A DNA stretch of 64,000 nucleotides from Phytohabitans sp036906915. Lineage in GTDB: Bacteria > Actinomycetota > Actinomycetes > Mycobacteriales > Micromonosporaceae. The notes below the pieces were generated by a model. It did no database searches. It worked only from the letters and a program-made list of their open reading frames with translations, and was not told the origin of the DNA. Position numbers and translations under genes: made by a program. Location: NCBI RefSeq assembly GCF_036906915.1, contig NZ_JBAKHX010000006.1, positions 62,001 through 126,000 on the forward strand, written 5' to 3'. Positions 48,646-57,597 of the stretch are shown one piece after another (within the stretch, counting starts at the first letter, position 1; each line of letters starts with the position of its first letter).

Positions 48646-50223
48646 TTAGTGGATCAGCGTCGGCGCCGCGACGGCGCCGTCGGGGCTCGCGTCGTCCAGC
48701 AGGTGCGAGACCTCGCGCTTGCGGGGCAGGAACGCGATCGGGATGAACGTCGCCAGTACCAGCGCGAAGCCGACCCAGAACGTCGTGGCGAACGAGTCGG
48801 CCACGAATGCGAGGCCGCGCTGGAGGATCTCCGGAGGCAGCGGAATCTGCGCGCCGTGCTGGTTGGCGATGGCCGCACCCGCCTCCGTGACCGGCTCCCC
48901 GGTGTTCGGGTCGTTGAGGCCCGGGATCGGGGCCGAGCCGTTCAGCTGGCTGGTGAGGATCACCGACATGATCGCGGCACCGACGGAGCCGCCGATCTGC
49001 TGGAGGATGTTGACCAGCGTCGAACCGCGCGCCACGTCGTGGCTCGCGAGCGTGCGCAGCGCCGACGTCATGATCGGCATCATCGTGCCGCCCATACCGA
49101 GGCCCATCACGAACAGCGAGCCGCACAGCAGCAGGTACGAGGTGTCGGTGTCGACCTGGGTGAAGCCGAAGAACCCGACGGCGATCAGCCCCATCGCGAA
49201 CGGCACGGTGCGGCCGACCGGGATCTTGTCGGCCATCATGCCGGCGATCGGCATGGTCAGCATCGCGCCGATGCCCTGCGGCGCCATCAACAGGCCGGCG
49301 TTGAGCGTCGACTCGCCGCGCACCTGCAGGAAGTAGCTGGGGAACAGCAGGCCGGCGCCCATGAACGCGATGATGAACACGAACAGCGAGAGCGACGCGA
49401 TCGTCAGGTTGCGGTTGCGGAACAGCCGCAGGTCGAGCAGCGGGTGCCGGGGCTTGAACGAGTACATGACGAACCCGATCACCAGCAGGCCGCCGGCCAG
49501 CATGGGCGCCCACACCTTCGTGGCGGTGATCGTGCCGGTCTCCGGCAGGGTCGACACGCCGTACAGGAACAGGGCCAGACCCGGCGACAGCATCAGCATG
49601 CCGATGAAGTCGAACGACTCGGACGGCTCGGCGGCGTCCTTCGGCAGCGCGAAGTAGGCGTACACCAGGGCGACCGCGCCGACCGGCACGTTGATCAGGA
49701 AGATCCAGTGCCAGCTCGCCGTGTCGATCAGCCAGCCGCCGAGGATCGGGCCGCCGATCGGACCCAGCAGCATCGGGATGCCGAGGACGGCCATCAGCCG
49801 ACCGATCCGGTCGGGGCCGGCCGCGCGGGTCATGATGGTCATGCCGAGCGGCATGAGCATGCCGCCGCCCAGGCCCTGCAGCACCCGGTACACGATGAGC
49901 TCGCCGATCGAGTCGGCGGTGGCGCAGAGCGCGGAGCCGAGCGTGAACAGCAGCACGGCCAGCATGTACAGCCGCTTGGTGCCGAACCGGTCGGCGGCCC
50001 AGCCGCTGAGCGGGATCACCGTGGCCAAGGCCAGGGTGTAGCCCGTCATCGTCCAGGCGACCTCGGCGTACGTGGCGTCGAACTCGGTCTGGAAGGTCGG
50101 CAGCGCGACACTGACGACGGTGATGTCGAGGATCGACATGATGGCGCCGAGGACCACCACTCCGGCGACCTTGAGGACGGCGGCGTCGAGCTTGTCGGGT
50201 GGTGCTGCGGCTTGATTGGTCAC
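48646..50223 (-). CDS. DHA2-family MFS multidrug exporter (EmrB/QacA type)
   Basis: The product is 525 residues with a GTG start, and about fourteen membrane helices, the DHA2 number. The first helix region GAIMSILDITVVSVALPTF is diagnostic of drug:H+ antiporters of this group. Motif A is GWAADRFGTKRLYML and motif C is in VLGIPMLLGPIGGPILGGWLID. A large exterior loop lies near residue 440. It probably exports a drug or metabolite. The gap upstream holds a perfect palindrome at 50277-50292 that may be its operator. Confidence 0.93.
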   Translation of the reverse strand: MTNQAAAPPDKLDAAVLKVAGVVVLGAIMSILDITVVSVALPTFQTEFDATYAEVAWTMTGYTLALATVIPLSGWAADRFGTKRLYMLAVLLFTLGSALCATADSIGELIVYRVLQGLGGGMLMPLGMTIMTRAAGPDRIGRLMAVLGIPMLLGPIGGPILGGWLIDTASWHWIFLINVPVGAVALVYAYFALPKDAAEPSESFDFIGMLMLSPGLALFLYGVSTLPETGTITATKVWAPMLAGGLLVIGFVMYSFKPRHPLLDLRLFRNRNLTIASLSLFVFIIAFMGAGLLFPSYFLQVRGESTLNAGLLMAPQGIGAMLTMPIAGMMADKIPVGRTVPFAMGLIAVGFFGFTQVDTDTSYLLLCGSLFVMGLGMGGTMMPIMTSALRTLASHDVARGSTLVNILQQIGGSVGAAIMSVILTSQLNGSAPIPGLNDPNTGEPVTEAGAAIANQHGAQIPLPPEILQRGLAFVADSFATTFWVGFALVLATFIPIAFLPRKREVSHLLDDASPDGAVAAPTLIH

Positions 50224-50276
50224 GCGAACTCTCCAGGTCCAAATGGCCGGCGGGCGAGGACGGCATGGGCGCGAGC

Positions 50277-50292
50277 CACGCTACATAGCGTG
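50277..50292. promoter_or_regulatory. Perfect palindrome upstream of the DHA2 exporter
   Basis: CACGCTA-CA-TAGCGTG is a perfect 7+2+7 inverted repeat 54 bases before the exporter start. A second inverted repeat CTGAC...GTCAG lies beside it at 50302-50321. Exporter genes of this type are usually repressed by a TetR or MarR protein; no regulator gene is adjacent. Confidence 0.55.
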
Positions 50293-50452
50293 CGACCTTC
50301 TGACGAAGGAATTTGTCAGCCGATGACACGCCCCGTGGAACCGATGATCACACCGCTGCTCACGGGACGAATAGCCAGTGCGTGAATACGTGTGCTAGCT
50401 CACGCTCTCGTTGTCCGCTTGCCGGCACCCGTCACCACGGCGTCACTAGGAT

Positions 50453-51166
50453 GTGCTCGTGCAACGTCAGCCGCTGGTCATCGCCGTCGCCCAACCCCGC
50501 GTCGTTTCGTACGACGTCGTCGCGAACGCGGCCGCGCACGCCGACGTGGTCCGGGCCGCGCGAGCGCGCGTGGTGGTCTTCCCCGAGCTGTCGCTGACCG
50601 GGTACGAGCTGGACGCGCCGGCGATCACCGCCGACGACCCGCGGCTGGCGCCGATCGTCGAGGCGTGCGCCGATACGGGAGCGACGGCGCTGGTGGGCGC
50701 CCCGGTCCAGGGCGAGGCGGGCCGCGAGCACATCGCGCTGCTGTCCGTCGACCGCGACGGCGCGCGGGTCGCCTACCGGAAGGCGCACGTGCACGACTCC
50801 GAGGAGCGTTTCAGCCCCGGCGACGGGCCCGCCGTGATCGAGGTCGACGGCTGGCGGCTGGGCCTCGCGATCTGCCGCGACACCGCGTTCGCCGAGCACG
50901 ACGCGGCCACGGCGGCGCTCGGCATGGACGTCTACGTCGCCGCCGTTCTCGACCACGCCCACCACGCTCACGTGCCGGCCGAGCGGGCTCAGCGCGTCAT
51001 CGCGGACCACAAGGTGTGGGTCGCCACCGCCAGCTACGCCGGCTCCACGGGCGGCGGTTTCGACCAGGCCGCGGGCGGCTCCGCGGTGTTGGCTCCCGAC
51101 GGCGAGGTGCTCGCACAGGCCGGTCCGGAGCCCGGCGAGATGGCACGCGCCACCCTGCACGACTGA
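50453..51166 (+). CDS. Nitrilase-superfamily carbon-nitrogen hydrolase
   Basis: The product is 237 residues with a GTG start at 50453 (50459 is possible). The Glu-Lys-Cys triad is visible: Glu in VVFPELSLTGYEL near 42, Lys in AYRKAHVHDSEE near 106, Cys in LGLAICRDTAFAEHD near 138. Enzymes of this fold hydrolyse amides, ureido compounds or nitriles. The ELSLTGYE and CRD versions resemble the amidase and beta-ureidopropionase-like branches. It is intracellular. The beta-lactamase gene follows after 62 bases. Confidence 0.9.
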   Translation: MLVQRQPLVIAVAQPRVVSYDVVANAAAHADVVRAARARVVVFPELSLTGYELDAPAITADDPRLAPIVEACADTGATALVGAPVQGEAGREHIALLSVDRDGARVAYRKAHVHDSEERFSPGDGPAVIEVDGWRLGLAICRDTAFAEHDAATAALGMDVYVAAVLDHAHHAHVPAERAQRVIADHKVWVATASYAGSTGGGFDQAAGGSAVLAPDGEVLAQAGPEPGEMARATLHD

Positions 51167-51228
51167 GAGTTCTCCGGTTGGCGACGCCGCCGTCGGCGAC
51201 GTCACACGACCCGGGCATGATCGACGGT

Positions 51229-52158
51229 ATGGCTTCAGTCAGTCGCCGCGCGCTTCTCGGGATCGCGGCACTCTCCCCGCTGGCCGGGTGTGGGGGCGGC
51301 ACAGCCACGGACACGCCGTCACCAGCCGGACCGCCAGCGTCAGCGCCCGACTCCCCCACTGTCACGCCTGAGGTTCGCCACGAAGCCTTGACCGAGCTGG
51401 AGAGAAAGTACAAAGCGCGCCTTGGTGTGTACGCCCTCGCCACCGGCACGGACGCGACCATCGCCCACCGCGCGGACGAACGGTTCGCGTTCTGCTCGAC
51501 GTTCAAAGGGCTGGCGGCCGCGGCGGTCCTGTCCAGCAACCCACTGTCGCATTTGGACACCGTCGTGAGGTACACCGAAAACGACCTCATGAAGAGCTCT
51601 GCCATCACCCGACGGCACGTGGACACCGGCATGACAATCCGCCAACTCTGCGACGCCGCGGTCCGCCACAGCGACGGCACCGCAGGCAACCTGCTGCTAC
51701 GCGACCTCGGTGGCCCCGCTGCTCTGACGGCGTACACGCGAGGCCTCGGCGACACGGTCACCCGGATGGACCGGTGGGAGCCGGCGCTTACGACCGCCGT
51801 ACCGGGAGACCCGCGCGACACGACATCTCCGCGAGCACTCGGTAGCACGTACCAGAAGATCGTGCTGGGCGACGCCCTGCCGTCGGACAAACGCGCCTTC
51901 CTGCGCGACCTGTTGGAGCGCAATGCGACCAGCGTCGGCGCCCGGCGCATCCGGGCCGGCGTGCCGAAGGGATGGACGGTGGCCGACAAGACCGGCACCG
52001 GCGCCTACGGCACCATCAACGACGTCGGAATCGCGTGGCCGCCGGGCTCCGCGCCGCTGGTCCTCGCGATCATGTCGAGCAAGGCCGGCAAGGACGCCGA
52101 ATACAACCAGGTGCTCATCGCCGAAGCGACCGCCTACGTCGTAACGGCCCTGACCTGA
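51229..52158 (+). CDS. Class A beta-lactamase, predicted lipoprotein
   Basis: The product is 309 residues from 51229 (51217 would add four). The leader SRRALLGIAALSPLAGC has twin Arg and a lipobox Cys, so it is probably Tat-exported and lipid-anchored. Active-site motifs: Ser70-x-x-Lys in FCSTFKGLA, the 130 loop as HSDGTAGN (Ser-Asp-Gly instead of Ser-Asp-Asn, as in some actinomycete enzymes), the omega-loop Glu166 in DRWEPALTTAV, and Lys-Thr-Gly in VADKTGTGAYG. It opens beta-lactam rings by an acyl-enzyme route. No blaI/blaR regulator is adjacent. Confidence 0.93.
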   Translation: MASVSRRALLGIAALSPLAGCGGGTATDTPSPAGPPASAPDSPTVTPEVRHEALTELERKYKARLGVYALATGTDATIAHRADERFAFCSTFKGLAAAAVLSSNPLSHLDTVVRYTENDLMKSSAITRRHVDTGMTIRQLCDAAVRHSDGTAGNLLLRDLGGPAALTAYTRGLGDTVTRMDRWEPALTTAVPGDPRDTTSPRALGSTYQKIVLGDALPSDKRAFLRDLLERNATSVGARRIRAGVPKGWTVADKTGTGAYGTINDVGIAWPPGSAPLVLAIMSSKAGKDAEYNQVLIAEATAYVVTALT

Positions 52159-52226
52159 TCCGGTGCCCCGAACGCGGCGTCCGATCTCCGCCAGACAGCC
52201 GCGCGACGCCAGGCCAGGCTTGTGTC

Positions 52227-52970
52227 ATGAGCAACGCACTCGATGGCAAGGTAGCTTTCGTCACCGGCGGTGGACGCGGGATCGGTGCCGCCGTGGCCCT
52301 GCGCCTGGCCGAGGAAGGCGCCGACGTGGCGCTGACGTTTCAGCAGAATCGGCAACGCGCCGACGACGTGGTGGACCAGATCAAAGCGGTCGGACGGCGG
52401 GCGATCGCGGTACAGGCCGACAGCGCCGATCCAATGGCGGTGACCGGCGCGATCGACCGGGTCGCCGACGAGTTGGGCCGCCTCGACATCCTGGTCAACA
52501 ACGCCGCCGCGTTCGATCTCGGAGCGCTGGAGCAGCTGAGCATGGAGGAGTTCGAACGAACCGTCGCGGTCAACATCCGGGCGCCGTTCGTCGCCTGCCA
52601 GACCGCGGTGCGCCACATGCCCGCAGGTGGCCGGATCGTCAACATAGGCAGCAACGTGGCCGAACGGGCCGTATTTCCGGGCTTTTCCCTGTACGCGATG
52701 AGCAAGACGGCGCTGATCGGCCTGACCAAGGCGCTGGGACGGGAGCTGGGCCCGAGGGCGATCACCGTAAACCTGGTCAACCCCGGGCCCACGGACACCG
52801 AGCTGAACCCGGCCGACGGCCCCAATGCCGCCACCGTCAACGGGTTCACGGCGCTCGGCCACTACGCGACACCGGCCGACGTCGCCGCCACGGTGGCGTT
52901 CCTCACCGGCCCGGACGGGCGCTACATCACCGGTGCGACGGTCAACGTCGACGGCGGTTTCACCATCTGA
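52227..52970 (+). CDS. Short-chain dehydrogenase/reductase
   Basis: The product is 247 residues. The cofactor loop is TGGGRGIGAAVALRLA near 12-27, in which Gly-x-x-x-Gly-x-Gly and the lack of an Asp at the end of strand 2 (LTFQQNRQRAD) favour NADP. The catalytic residues are Asn in ILVNNAA, Ser in IVNIGSNVA, and Tyr-x-x-x-Lys in FSLYAMSKTALIG. The C-terminal NVDGGFTI ending is typical. The substrate is unknown; the closest look is to 3-oxoacyl-ACP reductase-like SDRs. It converges on the aldolase gene over a hairpin terminator. Confidence 0.92.
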   Translation: MSNALDGKVAFVTGGGRGIGAAVALRLAEEGADVALTFQQNRQRADDVVDQIKAVGRRAIAVQADSADPMAVTGAIDRVADELGRLDILVNNAAAFDLGALEQLSMEEFERTVAVNIRAPFVACQTAVRHMPAGGRIVNIGSNVAERAVFPGFSLYAMSKTALIGLTKALGRELGPRAITVNLVNPGPTDTELNPADGPNAATVNGFTALGHYATPADVAATVAFLTGPDGRYITGATVNVDGGFTI

Positions 52971-52979
52971 CGCACGACC

Positions 52980-53020
52980 GGCTCCGGCCCTCCTAGTCCT
53001 TCACGATGAAGGCCGGAGCC
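52980..53020. terminator. Bidirectional hairpin terminator
   Basis: GGCTCCGGCC at 52980-52989 pairs perfectly with GGCCGGAGCC at 53011-53020 around a 21-base loop. It lies between the convergent SDR and aldolase-dehydrogenase genes. Confidence 0.75.
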
Positions 53021-53110
53021 ATCCAGCATGGTCTGTTCGACGGCGTTCCGCCCGACACCGGTCCCGTTCGTGCTGGGGATCGCGCGCTAGGGCACGGTGG
53101 TAGGCGAGGT

Positions 53111-55072
53111 TCAGATGACCCGCTCGTTGCCGCCGTCGATAGGGACCTGTGCTCCGGTGGTCGCGGCGAACGCGTCCGAGCACAGCGTCGCCGCGAGCTC
53201 GCCGACGCGGGCGCTGGTGATCTCGACGCCCAGCAGGTTGCGCCGCTTGTACTCTTCGACGGTCATGCCGTAGTGGTCGGCGCGCTCCTGGAGCAGTTCG
53301 GCGGTCCACAGCCCGGTGTCGAACACCGCGTCGGGATGGACGATGTTGACGCGGATGCCGTCCGCCGCCCATTCGAGCGCCGCCACCCGGGCCAGCTGGA
53401 CCGCCGCGGCCTTGGACGCCGAGTACGGCGCCGCGCCAGGACCGGGTGCCGGGGCGTTCTTGGAGGCGATGAGCACGACGCGGCCGCCTCGGGGAGCGAG
53501 CGCGAGAAGCGGATGCACCCGGGAAAACAGGTACGCGATGGAGTCGACGTTGACGGCCATGGTGCGCCGCCACGCGTCCATGTCGAGGCGATCCAGCGTC
53601 CGGCTGTCCGGAAACACCCCGGCCGCGGCGACGACGATGTCCACTCCCCCGAACCGGTCGGCGGCGCGGTCGATCGCGCGGTCGATCGCCGCCGGGTCGG
53701 TCACGTCGGCCTGGATGCCGAGGTAGTCGTCGTCGTGGACGGCTGCCGCACGCGGGTCGATGTCGACTCCGACGACCGCGGCGCCCCGTGCCCGCAGCGC
53801 CTCGGCACAGGCGCGCCCGATGCCGGACGCGGCTCCGGTCACCAGCGCGACCTCGCCGGTGTACTCGGGTGCGGGACGTCCGCGACGCAGCTTGGCCTGC
53901 TCCAGTTCCCAGTACTCGACGTCGAAGATGTCGGCCGCGGAGGGCGCCCGGTAGGTACCGATGCTTTCGGCCATCTCGATGATGCCGATGGTGTGCCGGT
54001 AGATGTCGCGCGCGATCCGGGCTTCCTTTCCGGACCGTCCGGCGGTCACCATGCCAAGGCTCGGCTCAAGGATGACTCTCGGGGCCGGATCCACCATGGT
54101 CAGCGGTGTCTCGCGCCGCGCCCGGTGCTCCGCGAAGTAGCGCCGGTAGTCCCGCGCGTAGGCGGTCACGTCCGACCCGACGAGCGGGATCCTCTTCGTA
54201 CGCAGTGCGTGGTCCGGCGTGGCCGGGCCGCGTGTCGCGACCGATGCCAGGTCGGGCCTCGCCACGAAGGCCAGGATGGCCGGGTCGTCGTGGCGGGTGA
54301 GCAGCATCGGCGCGCCGGCGACGTCGGAGACCTCGCGCCGCAGCCGCGCCATCCATAGTGGATCGACCCGCGGCGGCGCGGGATGCGGCCGCGACGGTGG
54401 AGCATGCTCGGCGAGATACCGCTCGGCACGGGTGATCAAGTCGATGTGCCGCCGGTAGGCCTCCTCCACATCGGCGCCGAAGGTGAACAAGCCGTGGCCC
54501 CGCAACACCAGGCCTACGGTGCCGCCGTGCATGGCCTCCGGCACGACGCGCGCGCACCGTCGCGCCAGGTCGAAACCGGGCATCGTGTACGGCACGACAA
54601 TTACGCTGTCGCCGAAAACCTTGCCGACGACGTCCGCGCCGTCCGGCTGGTTGGTCAGGGCCAGGAGCGCGTCGGCGTGGGTGTGCAAGACGGCGTCCTG
54701 CGGCAGCAGGGCGTGCAGCAGCGACTCGACGCTGGGGTCGGGAGCCCCGGCTTTGATGGACGCGCAGCGAAGCTCGTTCATCATGTCGGTGTCACTGAGC
54801 CGGTCCAGCGTCAACAGTGCCCGTAGCCGGTCCAGGCGCAGTGGGGCGAAGCCGTCCGGCTCGATGGTCGCCAGGTCCCAGCCGCTGCCCTTGACGTGCA
54901 GGATCTCGACCGGGTCGCCGGTGAGGTCGGTGACGGTGGTCTTCACCGACGTGTTGCCGCCGCCGTGCAGCACGAGGCCCGGCTCGCGCCCGAGCAGCCG
55001 GGAGCCGTAGACGAGCTGCGCCAACGGCTCACCCGAGGGCGGCGCGGTCGCGGTGTTCCACGCGTCAAGCAT
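53111..55072 (-). CDS. Fused class II aldolase / short-chain dehydrogenase
   Basis: The product is 653 residues from the Met at 55072. Residues 1-380 are a class II (RhaD/FucA-type) aldolase: LVLHGGGNTSVK phosphate loop (34-44) and zinc ligands His130-x-His132 in VLHTHADAL and His193 in LRGHGLF. Residues about 405-653 are an SDR with ALVTGAASGIGRACAEAL, an NAD-type Asp in GVDIDPRA, and Tyr-x-x-x-Lys in APYSASKAAAVQ. This architecture is known for rhamnulose-phosphate aldolase/lactaldehyde dehydrogenase. Here it follows mtnA by 13 bases, so the likely substrate is a 5-deoxy- or 5-methylthio-ribulose 1-phosphate. The SDR half would then oxidise or reduce the released aldehyde. Confidence 0.88.
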   Translation of the reverse strand: MLDAWNTATAPPSGEPLAQLVYGSRLLGREPGLVLHGGGNTSVKTTVTDLTGDPVEILHVKGSGWDLATIEPDGFAPLRLDRLRALLTLDRLSDTDMMNELRCASIKAGAPDPSVESLLHALLPQDAVLHTHADALLALTNQPDGADVVGKVFGDSVIVVPYTMPGFDLARRCARVVPEAMHGGTVGLVLRGHGLFTFGADVEEAYRRHIDLITRAERYLAEHAPPSRPHPAPPRVDPLWMARLRREVSDVAGAPMLLTRHDDPAILAFVARPDLASVATRGPATPDHALRTKRIPLVGSDVTAYARDYRRYFAEHRARRETPLTMVDPAPRVILEPSLGMVTAGRSGKEARIARDIYRHTIGIIEMAESIGTYRAPSAADIFDVEYWELEQAKLRRGRPAPEYTGEVALVTGAASGIGRACAEALRARGAAVVGVDIDPRAAAVHDDDYLGIQADVTDPAAIDRAIDRAADRFGGVDIVVAAAGVFPDSRTLDRLDMDAWRRTMAVNVDSIAYLFSRVHPLLALAPRGGRVVLIASKNAPAPGPGAAPYSASKAAAVQLARVAALEWAADGIRVNIVHPDAVFDTGLWTAELLQERADHYGMTVEEYKRRNLLGVEITSARVGELAATLCSDAFAATTGAQVPIDGGNERVI

Positions 55073-55085
55073 TGGTTTCGGGCTC

Positions 55086-56093
55086 CTACCGTGGTGGTTG
55101 ATCGTCGGGGCGACCACCCATGGCGGGCAGGATGACGCGGCCTTCGGTGACGATCGCGGTCACGAGCCCCGCCGGCGTCACGTCGAACGCGTAGTTGAGC
55201 GTGCCCGTGCCGGCGGGCGCGACCGGCGCGCCGCCCCAGGTGGTCACCTCGTCCGGGCCGCGCACCTCGATGTCGACGTCTTTGCCGGTCGGCGTCGACA
55301 GGTCGATTGTGGACTCGGGCGCCGCCACCACCATCGGCACGCCGGCGTGGGCGGCGGCCAGCGCCAGCGGATACGTGCCGACCTTGTTGATCACGTCGCC
55401 GTTGGCGGTGATCCGGTCGGCGCCGACCACTACGGCCTTGGCCTGTCCGCGCGCGAGCACCGACGCGGCAGCGGAGTCCACCACGAGCGTATGTGGGACG
55501 TTCATCCGCGCCAGCTCCCACACGGTCAGCCGGGCGCCCTGGAGCAGGGGACGGGTCTCCGCCGCGTACACATGGCCGAGGGCGCCCCGCTCGTGGAGCG
55601 CCCGCACGACACCGAGCGCCGTGCCCCACTCCACGCACGCCAAGGCTCCGGCGTTGCAGTGCGTCTGGATCGTCACCGGACTGGCGACGTTGTCCATCAG
55701 CCACCGGGCACCGCGCTCGCTCAGCGCCCGGTTACAGGCGACGTCCTCCTCCAGTACCGCCAGCGCCTCGGCCAGAACGGCGTCCGGGCCTTCGGCGAGC
55801 CGGGTCAACGCCCGGTCGACGCCCCACGCCAGATTGACCGCGGTGGGCCGGGCGCTGCGGATGGCCGCGGCGGCGGACATGATGGTTGCGGGGTCACCCG
55901 GGCTCAGCCGCGCGGCCAGCGCCACCCCGAGCGCGCCAGCCGCGCCCAGAGCGGGTGCCCCTCGGATGGCCAGCCGCTTGATCGCGTCGATCAGCGCCTC
56001 GACAGTGTCGATCTGGATCAGGGCGAGGTCGTGCGGCAGCCGTGTCTGGTCGACGGCCACCACGCGGCCCTGCCGCCAGTCGATGGTTCGCAT
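55086..56093 (-). CDS. mtnA: S-methyl-5-thioribose-1-phosphate isomerase
   Basis: The product is 335 residues from the Met at 56093 (MRTIDWRQGRVVAVDQTRLP). Family marks: RGAPALGAAGALGVAL, the catalytic Cys in IQTHCNAGALACVEWG near 150, and the catalytic Asp in VVGADRITANGDVINKVGTY near 230. It converts the aldose 1-phosphate from methylthioadenosine (or 5'-deoxyadenosine) to the ketose 1-phosphate. The classical later steps (MtnB, MtnC, MtnD) and the kinase or phosphorylase are not in the window. The next gene in the same direction is the fused aldolase-dehydrogenase, as in the so-called DHAP shunt. Confidence 0.93.
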   Translation of the reverse strand: MRTIDWRQGRVVAVDQTRLPHDLALIQIDTVEALIDAIKRLAIRGAPALGAAGALGVALAARLSPGDPATIMSAAAAIRSARPTAVNLAWGVDRALTRLAEGPDAVLAEALAVLEEDVACNRALSERGARWLMDNVASPVTIQTHCNAGALACVEWGTALGVVRALHERGALGHVYAAETRPLLQGARLTVWELARMNVPHTLVVDSAAASVLARGQAKAVVVGADRITANGDVINKVGTYPLALAAAHAGVPMVVAAPESTIDLSTPTGKDVDIEVRGPDEVTTWGGAPVAPAGTGTLNYAFDVTPAGLVTAIVTEGRVILPAMGGRPDDQPPR

Positions 56094-56137
56094 GGCGCTC
56101 CCTGGAACGTCGCCCGCACCCGCATCCACGCATGAAT

Positions 56138-56187
56138 CGTATCGAGACCGGCAGAGGACTCACGCCGTGACAACGCCTGTCGATACG
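56138..56187. promoter_or_regulatory. Inverted repeat in the mtnA / DUF1906 divergent promoter region
   Basis: CGTATCGA at 56138-56145 and TCGATACG at 56180-56187 form an 8-base inverted repeat with a 34-base gap. It sits in the 150-base region between the divergent genes and could be a pair of half-sites or a looped operator. The ribosome site CCGGAGG of the rightward gene follows at 56232-56238. Confidence 0.35.
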
Positions 56188-56243
56188 TGGTAGAAAGTTT
56201 CCCAATTGCATCGCAGTGTGGAGATTTCCTCCGGAGGTCGTGG

Positions 56244-57512
56244 ATGAAGCGGATCATGGCAAGCGTGGCGTGTCTGGTAGCCGCGACAGCCGGCTCCAGC
56301 GCGGTGATCACCGGGTTGCCGGCGGATGCCTCCAGCGGCCGGCCCACCACTGCCGTCGCGCCGCTGGCCGCCGCCGGCCCGCAGCCGGGCACCTACGTCG
56401 GCCGGGCCTTCGACACCTGTGCGGCGCCGTCACAGTCGGCCATGAACGCCTGGCGAACCGGCTCGCCGTACCGCGCGATCGGCATCTACATCAGCGGCGC
56501 GAGCCGCTCCTGCGCGCAGCCCAACCTGACGGCGACCTGGGTGACGAACCAGACCAACAACGGCTGGCGCCTGATCCCCATCGAGCTGGGCATGCAGGCG
56601 CCCTGCGGCACCCGCACGCCCAAGATGTCCGGCACCCCGGCCACCGCGTGGGCCCAAGGCGCCACGGCAGCTTCCAGCGCCGTCAACGCCGCGCAGGCGC
56701 TCGGCATCCCCGCCGGCAGCGCGATCTACAACGACATCGAGCACTATCCGTCCAACGCGTCCTGCAGAGCGGCCGTGCTGTCCTATCTTTCCGGCTGGAC
56801 ACAGCGCCTGCACACGCTGGGTTATCTGTCCGGCATGTACTCCAGCGGATCATCCGGGATCGCCGACGTATGCGGCGCCTACAACGACACCCGGTACCTT
56901 CGCCTGGACCACCTGTGGTTCGCCTGGTGGAACGGCGCGGCCAACACCGACGCCGGCCAGTACTGCCCGGACGCCTACTACGCCAACCACCAGCGCCTGC
57001 ACCAGTACGCCGGCGACGTCACCGAGACCTGGAACGGCGTGAAGATGACCATCGACCGCAACTACGTGGACGTGGCCAGCGGCACCGAGCCGCAACCGCC
57101 CGCCTTCAGCGTCACCGTGGACAACACCAGCACCGGCCAGTTCACGGCGAGCACCAACTGGGGCACGTCGAGCTACTCGTCCCAACGCTCCGGCCCGGAC
57201 TACCGATTCGCCGAACCGGTCGCGGCCAGCGACACCGCCTGGTACCAGGCCAGCCTCCCAGCGACCGCCAGCTACGAGGTATCCGTGTGGTATCCGGCCG
57301 ACGCCGGCTACAACGACTCCACCCCGTACCTGGTCGTCACTCCGGACGGCAACCAAACCGTCCGGGTCAACCAGCGACTCAACGGTGGGCAGTGGGTGTC
57401 GCTGGGCGTGTTCACGCTCGCCGCCGGAGGCGGCAACCGGGTCGGCGTGAGCCGCTGGACCACCGGCACCGGCTACGTCATCGCGGACGCGGTTCGCATC
57501 ACCCGCGTCTGA
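56244..57512 (+). CDS. Secreted DUF1906 (Rv2525c-like) protein with a C-terminal golvesin-like domain
   Basis: The product is 422 residues from the ATG at 56244. A signal peptide (MASVACLVAATAGSSAVITGLPADA) precedes a glycoside-hydrolase-like TIM barrel: GTYVGRAFDTCAAPSQSAMNAW, IGIYISGASRSCAQPN, GWRLIPIELGMQAPC, IYNDIEHYPS with its Asp-Ile-Glu pair, and TMTIDRNYVD-like text near the end. This is the DUF1906 fold of Rv2525c, related to GH25-type lysozymes. From about residue 290 there is a golvesin C-terminal-like beta domain (DNTSTGQFTASTNW, DYRFAEPVAASDTAWYQASLPATASYEVSVWYPA). It probably acts on the cell wall or an external glycan. Confidence 0.85.
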   Translation: MKRIMASVACLVAATAGSSAVITGLPADASSGRPTTAVAPLAAAGPQPGTYVGRAFDTCAAPSQSAMNAWRTGSPYRAIGIYISGASRSCAQPNLTATWVTNQTNNGWRLIPIELGMQAPCGTRTPKMSGTPATAWAQGATAASSAVNAAQALGIPAGSAIYNDIEHYPSNASCRAAVLSYLSGWTQRLHTLGYLSGMYSSGSSGIADVCGAYNDTRYLRLDHLWFAWWNGAANTDAGQYCPDAYYANHQRLHQYAGDVTETWNGVKMTIDRNYVDVASGTEPQPPAFSVTVDNTSTGQFTASTNWGTSSYSSQRSGPDYRFAEPVAASDTAWYQASLPATASYEVSVWYPADAGYNDSTPYLVVTPDGNQTVRVNQRLNGGQWVSLGVFTLAAGGGNRVGVSRWTTGTGYVIADAVRITRV

Positions 57513-57597
57513 GTACTCACCCGGCCAGGCGAACGCTGGCCCGGTACCGGGGTGGGGTTTTCACGCTCGCACCGGACAGGACCCAACCGTGGACGAA

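Noticed and set aside
57565..57580. CCCGGTACCGGG palindrome between the DUF1906 and CMD genes as a terminator
   Set aside because: It is a 12-base palindrome with no loop, so it cannot form a good hairpin, and I see no other support.
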